From contig DASVFR010000042.1 in assembly GCA_036379955.1 (NCBI GenBank), forward strand, positions 1 through 30,823: a stretch of DNA of 30,823 bases, written 5' to 3'. Numbering within the stretch: the stretch's first letter is position 1; each line of letters begins with the position of its first letter. Below, piece after piece: positions 23,116 to 29,408 of this stretch. The translations under genes and the position numbers were made by a program. A model generated the notes under the pieces. It saw only the letters and a list, made by a program, of their open reading frames with translations. It ran no database searches and had not been told where the DNA came from. Source of the stretch: VRUE01 sp036379955. Its GTDB lineage: Bacteria > Actinomycetota > Thermoleophilia > Solirubrobacterales > 70-9.

Positions 23116-24807
23116 GTGACCCGGTTCAGCCAGGCATTCTTGCCGACGCTCAAGGAGGCGCCTTCCGACGCGGAGGCTCTGTCGCACAAGCTCATGGTGC
23201 GAGCTGGGTTGACTCGGCAGGTGGGCGCGGGGTTGTGGAGCTATCTGCCCGCGGGGTGGAGAGCCCATCGGAAGGTCGAAGCGATCCTGCGTGAGGAGAT
23301 GGAGGGGATCGGGTGCCAGGAGATGCTGATGCCCGTTCTGCAGCCGGCCGAGAATTGGGAGAAGACGGGGCGTTACGGGATCGAGGAGCTGTTCAAGCTC
23401 GAGGACCGCAAGGGGTCGCCGATGGTGCTGGCGATGACGCACGAGGAGTGCCTCACCTACCACGTCGCCAGGGAGGTGCGCTCCTACCGCGACCTGCCGA
23501 TGATGCTCTACCACCTGCAGACCAAGGAGCGCGACGAGCCGCGGCCGCGCGCCGGCGTCCTGCGCACGCGCGAGTTCACGATGAAGGACGCCTACTCCTT
23601 CGATCGCGACGAGGAGGGGCTGACGCGGTCCTACGAGCTGCAGAGCGAGGCGTACGCGCGGATCTTCGACCGCTGCGGCCTACGCTGGTACCGGGTCGAG
23701 TCCGACGTCGGCATGATGGGCGGCTCGGGCGCCCACGAGTACATGGCACCTTGCGCCGCCGGCGAGAACGAGGTCGCCCTGGCGCCCGGCTACGCCGCCA
23801 ACGTCGAGGTCGCGGGCGCCGAGCCACAACCGGTCCCGCTGCCGCCGCGGCTGGACGCGCCGGAGGAGGTGGACACACCCGGACTGACCAAGGTCGAGGA
23901 GGTCGCCGAGCATCTCGGCCTGCCGCACGGCGCTTTCGTCAAGACGCTGCCGATCGTCGTCGAGGGCCGCGGGATGGTCCTCGTCCTCCTGCGCGGCGAC
24001 CACCGCCTCAACGAGATCAAGCTGCGCAACGGGATGAGGACGGACTTCCGCCAGGCGAGCACCGAGGAGATCGAAGAGCAGCTCGGGCCGGTCGGCTACC
24101 TCGGCCCGGTCGGCAGTGGGCTGCCGATCATCAAGGACGCTGCGCTGACGGGCGACTCCTACGTCTCCGGCGCCAACAAGCCGAACGCCCACCTGCGCGG
24201 CATCGACCCCTCGCGCGATTTCGAGGCCTATGAGATGGACGTGCGCAACGTCGAGGCCGGCGACACGGCCCCCGGCGGAGGGACGATCGCGATCGAGCCG
24301 GCGATCGAGGTCGGCAACATCTTCAAGCTCGGCACCCGCTACTCGGAGCCGCTCGGTGCCACCTACCTGGACGAGTCGGGCGCGGAGCGGCCGATCGTGA
24401 TGGGCAGCTACGGGATCGGCCCCGCCCGGATCGTCGCCGCCGCGATCGAGCAGGGCGCCGACGAGCGGGGGATCGTCTGGCCGCCGGCGCTGTCTCCCTG
24501 GCAGGTTCATCTCGTCTCGCTTGCCAAGAAGGCGGATGACGAGGAGCGGGTCGCGGCCGATCGCCTCTACGAGGAGCTGCGCGACGCTGGGGTCGAGGTC
24601 CTCTACGACGAGCGCGAAGCCGGCGCGGGGGAGAAGCTGACCGATGCCGAGCTGCTCGGCTGCCCGCTGCGCCTCGTGGTCGGCCGCCGCGGCCTCACCG
24701 AGGGCGTCGTCGAGGCCGGCGAGCGCGCCTCCGGCGCCGAGCACAAGCTGCCCGTCGAGGAGGCCGCCACGCGGGCGAAGGCACTCCTCGAGGGCGTCGA
24801 TGGCTGA
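23116..24807 (+). CDS. proS: Prolyl-tRNA synthetase, bacterial type with editing insertion
   Basis: Class II aminoacyl-tRNA synthetase charging tRNA-Pro. GTG start, 563 residues. The N-terminal catalytic part has FLPTLKEAPSDAEALSHKL, RAGLTRQVGAGLWSYLP, LRTREFTMKDAYSFD and SGAHEYMAP; residues about 225-390 are the YbaK-like editing insertion (FVKTLPIVVEGRGMVLVLLR, then GDHRLNEIKLRNG); the catalytic domain resumes with GNIFKLGTRYSEPLGATY and GSYGIGPARI, followed by the anticodon-binding domain. Overlaps the next gene by 8 bases. Confidence 0.97.
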   Translation: MTRFSQAFLPTLKEAPSDAEALSHKLMVRAGLTRQVGAGLWSYLPAGWRAHRKVEAILREEMEGIGCQEMLMPVLQPAENWEKTGRYGIEELFKLEDRKGSPMVLAMTHEECLTYHVAREVRSYRDLPMMLYHLQTKERDEPRPRAGVLRTREFTMKDAYSFDRDEEGLTRSYELQSEAYARIFDRCGLRWYRVESDVGMMGGSGAHEYMAPCAAGENEVALAPGYAANVEVAGAEPQPVPLPPRLDAPEEVDTPGLTKVEEVAEHLGLPHGAFVKTLPIVVEGRGMVLVLLRGDHRLNEIKLRNGMRTDFRQASTEEIEEQLGPVGYLGPVGSGLPIIKDAALTGDSYVSGANKPNAHLRGIDPSRDFEAYEMDVRNVEAGDTAPGGGTIAIEPAIEVGNIFKLGTRYSEPLGATYLDESGAERPIVMGSYGIGPARIVAAAIEQGADERGIVWPPALSPWQVHLVSLAKKADDEERVAADRLYEELRDAGVEVLYDEREAGAGEKLTDAELLGCPLRLVVGRRGLTEGVVEAGERASGAEHKLPVEEAATRAKALLEGVDG

Positions 24808-25435
24808 CGCCGCACCGTTCGGCCGCGGCCGCATCCGCCGCCTCTTCGGCCTCGACCGCAGCGGGCCGCCGCCGTCCGCGGTGCGCAAGGGGGAACCGCT
24901 CAACCCCTGGACCCTGCCCAATCTGATCGGCTTCATCCGCCTCGCTGCTCTGCCGCTGTTCCTCTGGCTCGCCTTCGAATCGGGCGACGGGCGCAACGCC
25001 GGGTCGGCGATCGTCTTCGCCCTGATCGCCGGCGGCGACTACGTCGACGGCTTTCTCGCCCGCGTCACCGGTCAGTACAGCCGCCTCGGCGCCATGCTCG
25101 ACCCACTGGTCGACCGCCTCACGATCCTCTGCGGCGTCGTCGTCTGCTGGCACTTCGAGCTGCTGCCGCGCTGGGCCCTGGCGCTGCTCGCGGCACGCGA
25201 GCTGGCGATGCTCGTCCTCGCCCAGTACGGCCTCCGCCACGGGGTCGAGATCCAGGTCAACTGGCCAGGCCGGATCTCGGTCTTCCCGATCATGGGCGGC
25301 ATCTTCCTCGCCCTGGTCGTCGCCGGCTGGGTGCCGACGGCGCTGCTGATCGCCGGCCTGGCACTCGCGATTCTCGCCACCGCCCTCTACGCCCGCGAGG
25401 GCATCGCCCAAGTCCGCGCCGCCGCCGATCGCTGA
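24800..25435 (+). CDS. CDP-alcohol phosphatidyltransferase (PgsA-like)
   Basis: Membrane enzyme that transfers a phosphatidyl group from CDP-diacylglycerol to an alcohol such as glycerol 3-phosphate. The ATG overlapping the end of proS gives 211 residues. The signature D-x2-D-G-x2-A-R-x8-G-x3-D-x3-D is exact: Asp80, Asp83-Gly84, Ala87-Arg88, Gly97, Asp101, Asp105. Preceding LNPWTLPNLIGFIRLAALP is typical of phosphatidylglycerophosphate synthases, and several hydrophobic segments follow. Substrate alcohol is not certain. Upstream of an FHA/MerR pair as in mycobacteria. The stop lies in the left arm of a long inverted repeat. Confidence 0.9.
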   Translation: MADAAPFGRGRIRRLFGLDRSGPPPSAVRKGEPLNPWTLPNLIGFIRLAALPLFLWLAFESGDGRNAGSAIVFALIAGGDYVDGFLARVTGQYSRLGAMLDPLVDRLTILCGVVVCWHFELLPRWALALLAARELAMLVLAQYGLRHGVEIQVNWPGRISVFPIMGGIFLALVVAGWVPTALLIAGLALAILATALYAREGIAQVRAAADR

Positions 25436-25483
25436 CTTCGTGATTAGGGATATATATGCATCCCTAATCACGAAGTCAGCGAT
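25428..25483 (+). terminator. 24-bp perfect inverted repeat over the pgsA-like stop codon
   Basis: Left arm 25428-25451 and right arm 25460-25483 are exact complements (core GACTTCGTGATTAGGGAT), with an 8-base AT-rich loop. The left arm covers the last codons and TGA (25433-25435) of the pgsA-like gene. The sequence is strikingly AT-richer than its surroundings. No T-run follows. Probably a terminator or mRNA 3'-end stabiliser isolating the next operon. Confidence 0.78.
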
Positions 25484-25492
25484 GTTGCAACC

Positions 25493-25532
25493 TTCAACCT
25501 AGGGTTGAACCTTTCGCCAGGCGACCTATAAT
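25493..25532 (+). promoter_or_regulatory. Promoter with overlapping palindromic operator candidate
   Basis: TTGAAC (25505-25510) and TATAAT (25527-25532) are separated by 16 bases, close to the sigma-A consensus and the clearest promoter in the window. The -35 is overlapped by the palindrome TTCAACC-TAG-GGTTGAA (25493-25509). Transcription would start near 25539, giving a ~45-base leader with AAGGAG (25574-25579) before the ATG at 25584. A regulator binding the palindrome would control the rsiG-like operon; which one is unknown. Confidence 0.7.
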
Positions 25533-25583
25533 CGCCCCAGGCGGCAGGAGCGACGGCCGCGAACCCCGATCCCAAGGAGTGAG

Positions 25584-25850
25584 ATGGAGGACACATTTCC
25601 CGATCTCGGCTCGCTCAGCGACGAAGAGCTGAAGGGCCTGATCGACAAGCTCACGCAGGAGGAGAACGAGATCTCCTACAAGCGCCGCGTCTTGCACGGC
25701 AAGATCGACATCCTCCGCGCGGAGCTGGTCAACCGCCTGCGCCAGAAGCGCGAGCGCGGCGACTCCCTGATCTCCGGAGACGACGTCACCCAGCTGACCG
25801 AGATCCTCGCCGGCCGCGCCCAGAGCCCCGAGGACGAGCCCGCCGCATAG
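25584..25850 (+). CDS. RsiG-type single-motif c-di-GMP-responsive anti-sigma factor candidate
   Basis: An 88-residue, mostly helical protein. The helix at about residues 20-52 contains E27-x3-S31-x2-R34-x3-H38-x3-D42, which has exactly the spacing of the c-di-GMP-binding motif E(X)3S(X)2R(X)3Q(X)3D described for RsiG, the anti-sigma factor of WhiG, with His in place of Gln. Streptomyces RsiG has two such motifs, one on each helix; small RsiG proteins with one motif that dimerise are known from Rubrobacter, matching this protein. The cognate sigma gene is not in the window. First gene of an operon with the FHA and MerR genes (11 bases to the next). Partner and ligand are inferred from the motif. 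Confidence 0.72.
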   Translation: MEDTFPDLGSLSDEELKGLIDKLTQEENEISYKRRVLHGKIDILRAELVNRLRQKRERGDSLISGDDVTQLTEILAGRAQSPEDEPAA

Positions 25851-25861
25851 CGGGAAGCTCG

Positions 25862-26344
25862 ATGGCGGTCCACTGTCCCGAATGCGGCTTCGTCAACCCC
25901 GAGGGCGCCAACTACTGCCAGAAGTGCGGCGCCTACCTGGGCGGACCCGCCGACGGCGGCGGTGAGAGCGACGAGCCGACGACGATGACCTACACGGTCG
26001 GCGAAACCGGCGAGCTGCAGCCGGTCGACATCGACGAGACGATCGAGCGCAGCGGCGCCGCCCTGGTAATCCGCGCCGGCGGCGGTCGCGCCGGCGAGAG
26101 CTTCGCGCTTGGCGAGGACCGGATCAGCATCGGCCGCAGCCCGGACGCCGGCGTCTTCCTCGACGACGTCACCGTCTCGCGCAACCACGCGCTGCTGGTG
26201 CGTCGCAAGGACGGCCTCTACATCGACGACCTCGGCTCGCTCAACGGCACCTACGTCAACCGGCGGCGGATCGAGTCGCACCGGCTCGCCGACGGCGACG
26301 AGATCCAGATCGGCAAGTACAAGCTCAGCTTCCTGGAGAAATGA
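25862..26344 (+). CDS. Zinc-ribbon/FHA domain protein, GarA/OdhI-like
   Basis: Phosphothreonine-binding signalling protein. Residues 5-23 form a zinc ribbon (CPECGFVNPEGANYCQKCG, four cysteines); a linker with DEPTTMTYTVGET resembles the threonine phosphosite ahead of the FHA domain in GarA/OdhI; the FHA domain (about 68-158) has all key residues: GRS at 91-93, SRNH at 106-109, NGT at 128-130 and Asn133. In mycobacteria and corynebacteria the homologue controls 2-oxoglutarate metabolism after kinase phosphorylation; those lack this zinc ribbon as far as I recall. The conserved neighbour downstream (MerR) supports the assignment. ATGA overlap with it. Confidence 0.85.
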   Translation: MAVHCPECGFVNPEGANYCQKCGAYLGGPADGGGESDEPTTMTYTVGETGELQPVDIDETIERSGAALVIRAGGGRAGESFALGEDRISIGRSPDAGVFLDDVTVSRNHALLVRRKDGLYIDDLGSLNGTYVNRRRIESHRLADGDEIQIGKYKLSFLEK

Positions 26345-27084
26345 GGATGGCCGTCTCCGAGCACCAGATTCGCCAGCGCGACTCGCGACCGCGCAAGGCG
26401 CTGACGATCGGCGCTGTCTGCAAGATCCTGCAGGCCGAGTTCGACGACGTCTCGATCTCGAAGATCCGCTACCTCGAGGACCAGAAGCTGCTGACCCCGC
26501 GCCGCACGGCCGGTGGCTACCGCCTCTACAGCCAGTCCGACGTCGAACGGCTGCGCACGATCCTGCGCCTGCAGCGCGACGAGTTCCTGCCGCTGCGGGT
26601 GATCCGCCAGGAGCTGGCGGCCGGTGGCGACTTCGTCGCTCCGATCGGCGGCGGCGCGGAACGAAGCGGGGGGGTGCGGCGAGCGATCCTGATCGACACC
26701 TCTCGCGCCTACCTGACGATCGACGAGGTGATCGAGGAGACCGGCGCCCGCGAGGAGCTGATCGCCGAGCTCGAGAACTTCGGCATCGTGCAGCCCGAGA
26801 AGCGCGAGGGCAAGACCGTCTACGACGAGACCGATCGCGAAATCATCCGGGCCGCCAACGAGCTCTCCCGCTTCGGCGTCGGCGCTCGCAACCTGCGCGT
26901 CTTCCGCTCCTCCGCCGACCGCGAGGCGAACCTGCTGGAAGCGCTGCTCGGCCCTTCGCTGCGCTCGCGCAACCCGGAGCGCCGCAAGGAGGCGCTGGAG
27001 AGCCTCGAGAGCCTGGCGGCGACGGTCAGCCACCTCAAGCACCTGCTCTTGGTGCGCGACCTGCGCCGGCTTGCGGGGGATTAG
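26341..27084 (+). CDS. MerR-family regulator, FtsR/Rv1828-like
   Basis: DNA-binding regulator of 247 residues. The MerR winged-helix domain spans about residues 20-90 (LTIGAVCKILQAEFDDVSIS, KIRYLEDQKLLTPRRTAGGY, RLYSQSDVERLRTI). The C-terminal half (YLTIDEVIEETGAREELIAE onward) is a second helical region of the type in mycobacterial Rv1828 and corynebacterial FtsR, an activator of ftsZ, rather than a metal-binding tail: no cysteine pair is seen. As in those genomes it directly follows the FHA gene. An upstream palindrome at 25493-25509 is a possible target, unproven. A family 2 element starts at its stop. Confidence 0.85.
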   Translation: MRMAVSEHQIRQRDSRPRKALTIGAVCKILQAEFDDVSISKIRYLEDQKLLTPRRTAGGYRLYSQSDVERLRTILRLQRDEFLPLRVIRQELAAGGDFVAPIGGGAERSGGVRRAILIDTSRAYLTIDEVIEETGAREELIAELENFGIVQPEKREGKTVYDETDREIIRAANELSRFGVGARNLRVFRSSADREANLLEALLGPSLRSRNPERRKEALESLESLAATVSHLKHLLLVRDLRRLAGD

Positions 27085-27183
27085 GGCGCGAAAGCCGGCG
27101 TCTGGCGGTGTCCTCGGTCGCTCGCGTGCTAGAAGCACGCCACGCTCCCTGCGTCCTTGCCAGACTTGGCCCTCGCGCCCTAA
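27081..27183 (+). repeat. Family 2 structured intergenic element, copy 3 (best-formed)
   Basis: Three nested stems: outer TTAGGGCGCGA (27081-27091, containing the stop of the MerR gene) with TCGCGCCCTAA (27173-27183); middle GTCTGGC (27100-27106) with GCCAGAC (27159-27165); apical GCGTGCT-aga-AGCACGC (27124-27140). Between them lie the shared core segments GTCCTCGGTCGCTCGCGTGC and CTCCCTGCGTCCTTG (from 27145) plus CTTGG. Ends 4 bases before the next start codon. Confidence 0.85.
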
Positions 27184-27187
27184 TCCG

Positions 27188-27634
27188 ATGCCTCGGGTAA
27201 TTCGAAAGAAAACAATTTCTGCCGAGCCCGAGGAGGTTTGGCAGCTCGTCTCCGATCCCTACAACCTGCCGCGCTGGTGGCCGCGCACGCAGCGCGTCGA
27301 GGGGGTCGAGGGGGAGGGTGCGGGCGCGGAGTGGACGCAGGTTCTTGGCACCGCGGAGGGGCGCGGCGTACGCGCCGATTTCCATTGCGTCGACGCAGTT
27401 GACGGCAGCCGGATGAGCTGGGAGCAGCGAATCCCCGGCACGCCGTTCGAACGCCACCTGAAGGCCTACGCGGTTGAGATGAAGCTGGAGGCGGACGGCT
27501 CGGGCACGGCGGTGACTCTCACCGTTGTGCAGACGCTGCGCGGCCTCTCCCGCCTTGGTGGGCCGATGATGCGGCGGGGCCAGGGCGCCGTCCTCGACGA
27601 GGCGCTCGACGGCCTGGAACGGGCGCTGACATGA
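27188..27634 (+). CDS. SRPBCC (START-like) lipid/ligand-binding domain protein
   Basis: Small single-domain protein of 148 residues, polyketide cyclase/dehydrase-like by pattern: N-terminal strand VIRKKTISAEPEEVWQLVSD followed by PYNLPRWWPRTQRVEG, beta-strands with RMSWEQRIPGTPF, and a long C-terminal helix ending LDEALDGLERAL. The fold binds hydrophobic ligands; no catalytic residue can be assigned. The ATG comes 4 bases after the element and the stop overlaps the ether-lipid-type gene in ATGA, so the two are coupled and may act on related substrates. Confidence 0.8.
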   Translation: MPRVIRKKTISAEPEEVWQLVSDPYNLPRWWPRTQRVEGVEGEGAGAEWTQVLGTAEGRGVRADFHCVDAVDGSRMSWEQRIPGTPFERHLKAYAVEMKLEADGSGTAVTLTVVQTLRGLSRLGGPMMRRGQGAVLDEALDGLERALT

Positions 27635-29256
27635 CTCAGCCGCGACGCGATTCGAAGTGGTGGGGATGGGGCGACCCATCGGTTCAGCCCGAGCTGGACG
27701 GGGAGGCGCTGACGGTGCTGCGCGAGAGGATCGGCGAGCTGGAGCCCTCGCCGCGCGCCGCCGAGTTGGACGCCTTCGAGCTGCCGCCGGCCGAGGCGCT
27801 GCCGCCGGCGCTGGTCGATGCGGTGGGGGGGGAGAGCGTCTTCACCGGCGTCGAGGACCGGGTCCGCCACGCCACCGGCTGCGGTTACGCCGACCTCGCC
27901 CGCCTGCGCGCCGGCCGCCTCGACGCCGCCCCCGATGCCGTCCTGCTCCCCGCCGACCCCGCCCAGGTGCAACGCGTTCTACATGCATGCGCTGTAGAAC
28001 GCGTTGCGGTCGTGCCGTTCGGGGGCGGGACGAGCGTCGTCGGCGGGATCGAGCCGCTGCGCGGCCCTCACGAGCGGTTGGTCAGCCTCGACCTCTCCCG
28101 CCTGCGCGGCGTCGAGGTCGACGGGCGCTCGCTGACGGCGACGCTCGGCGCTGGGCTACGTGGGCCCGAGGCCGAAGCGGCGCTGGGGGCCGAGGGTCTC
28201 GTCCTCGGCCACTACCCGCAGTCCTTCGAGTACGCGACGATCGGTGGCTTCGCCGCGACCCGCTCCGCCGGGCAGGCCTCGAGCGGCTACGGGCGCTTCG
28301 ACGACCTGGTCAGCTCCGTGCGCCTCATCGCCCCGGCGGCGGAGCTGAGCACCCTGAAGACCCCGCACACGGCTGCCGGCCCGGCGCTGCGCGAGCTGAT
28401 CGTCGGCTCAGAGGGCGTCTTCGGCGTGATCCCCGAGGTGACGGTGCGCGTCCGGCCGGCCCCGCGGCAGCGCCGCTACGAGGCCTGGATGGCGGAGAGC
28501 TTCGAGGCGGGCTCGGAGATCGTCCGCGCCCTTGCCCAGGGCCCCGGCCTGCCCGACGTGATCCGGGTCTCCGACGAGGAGGAGACGGAGGGGTCGCTGG
28601 CCCTCTCGGGCCCGCGCGGAATGGCCGGAACCCTCTTCGGCGGCTACCTCGGTCTGCGCCGCCGCCGGGGCGGCGCTCTCGTCGTCGTCGGCATCGAGGG
28701 CGACGAGGAGTCGGTCGCCCGGCGCCGCGCGCTCGCGGTACGCGAGCTGCGCCGGGGCGGTGCCGTCTATCTCGGCCAGAGCGCCGGGCGCTCCTGGGAG
28801 CACGGCCGCTACCAGGGCCCTTACCTGCGCGACACGCTGATGGAGATGGGAGCGATGGTCGAGACGCTCGAGACTTCGCACACATGGAGCCGGCTCCGCG
28901 AGCTGCACGCCGCCGTCGGCGCCGCGATCCGCGATTCGCTTGCCGCCCAAGGCACGCCCGGGCTCGTCTTCTGCCACCTCTCCCACGCTTATGCGGACGG
29001 CGCGTCCCTCTACTTCACCTTCATCTCCCGCGCCCGCCGCGGCGCGGAGGTCGAGCAGTGGCGCCAGGTGAAGCGGGCGGCGTCGGAGGCGATCGTCGCC
29101 GCCGGGGCCACGATCACCCACCACCACGCGGTCGGCCGCGACCACGCCCCCTACATGGAGGCCGAGGTCGGCCGCCCCGGCCTCGACGTCCTGCGCGCGG
29201 TCAAGGAGCAGCTCGATCCAGCCGGCATCATGAACCCCGGCAAGCTGCTCCGGTGA
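27631..29256 (+). CDS. FAD-binding oxidase, alkylglycerone-phosphate synthase-like
   Basis: Vanillyl-alcohol-oxidase-family flavoprotein (541 residues) resembling alkyl-DHAP synthase (AgpS, Rv3107c type), which forms the ether bond of alkyl lipids. Evidence: SKWWGWGDPS at the N-terminus, the PCMH FAD-binding part (PDAVLLPADPAQV, VVPFGGGTSVVGG, LGHYPQSFEYATIGGFAATR, SAGQASSGYGRFDDLV, VGSEGVFGVIPEV), RRYEAW, the C-terminal TITHHHAVGRDHAPYMEAEV, and GIMNPGKLL. The His triplet is characteristic of AGPS. A 15-bp inverted repeat lies in its FAD domain without changing length. DHAP acyltransferase genes are not nearby, so ether-lipid synthesis is an inference. Confidence 0.86.
   Translation: MTQPRRDSKWWGWGDPSVQPELDGEALTVLRERIGELEPSPRAAELDAFELPPAEALPPALVDAVGGESVFTGVEDRVRHATGCGYADLARLRAGRLDAAPDAVLLPADPAQVQRVLHACAVERVAVVPFGGGTSVVGGIEPLRGPHERLVSLDLSRLRGVEVDGRSLTATLGAGLRGPEAEAALGAEGLVLGHYPQSFEYATIGGFAATRSAGQASSGYGRFDDLVSSVRLIAPAAELSTLKTPHTAAGPALRELIVGSEGVFGVIPEVTVRVRPAPRQRRYEAWMAESFEAGSEIVRALAQGPGLPDVIRVSDEEETEGSLALSGPRGMAGTLFGGYLGLRRRRGGALVVVGIEGDEESVARRRALAVRELRRGGAVYLGQSAGRSWEHGRYQGPYLRDTLMEMGAMVETLETSHTWSRLRELHAAVGAAIRDSLAAQGTPGLVFCHLSHAYADGASLYFTFISRARRGAEVEQWRQVKRAASEAIVAAGATITHHHAVGRDHAPYMEAEVGRPGLDVLRAVKEQLDPAGIMNPGKLLR
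27969..28007 (+). repeat. 15-bp perfect inverted repeat inside coding sequence
   Basis: GCAACGCGTTCTACA (27969-27983) and its exact complement (27993-28007) with a 9-base loop. It encodes QRVLHACAVERV between conserved PAQV and VAVVPFGGG of the flavoprotein, using the locally rare codons CTA, GTA and GAA. No insertion in the protein is apparent. Confidence 0.75.
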
Positions 29257-29408
29257 TCTGACCGGCGCATATCTTCGTCCTCGGTCGCTCGCGTGCAGAG
29301 CGCTTCCTAACGACCGCGCTCCGCTCGCTGCGCGAAGAATCAGATATGCACGCTTGCTCGCTGCGCGCTTGGACGCTCCCTGCGTCCTTGATCTGCTTGG
29401 TCAGCTCA
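29254..29408 (+). repeat. Family 2 structured intergenic element, copy 4, between convergent genes
   Basis: Outer arms TGATCTGACC (29254-29263) and GGTCAGCTCA (29399-29408) pair at 9 of 10 positions; each contains the stop codon of one of the two convergent genes. Inner GCATATCT/AGATATGC is also complementary. Contains GTCCTCGGTCGCTCGCGTGC and CGCTCCCTGCGTCCTTG (15-base core from 29376) plus CTTGG; longer than copy 3 through an extra central stretch. Likely a two-way terminator. Confidence 0.8.
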
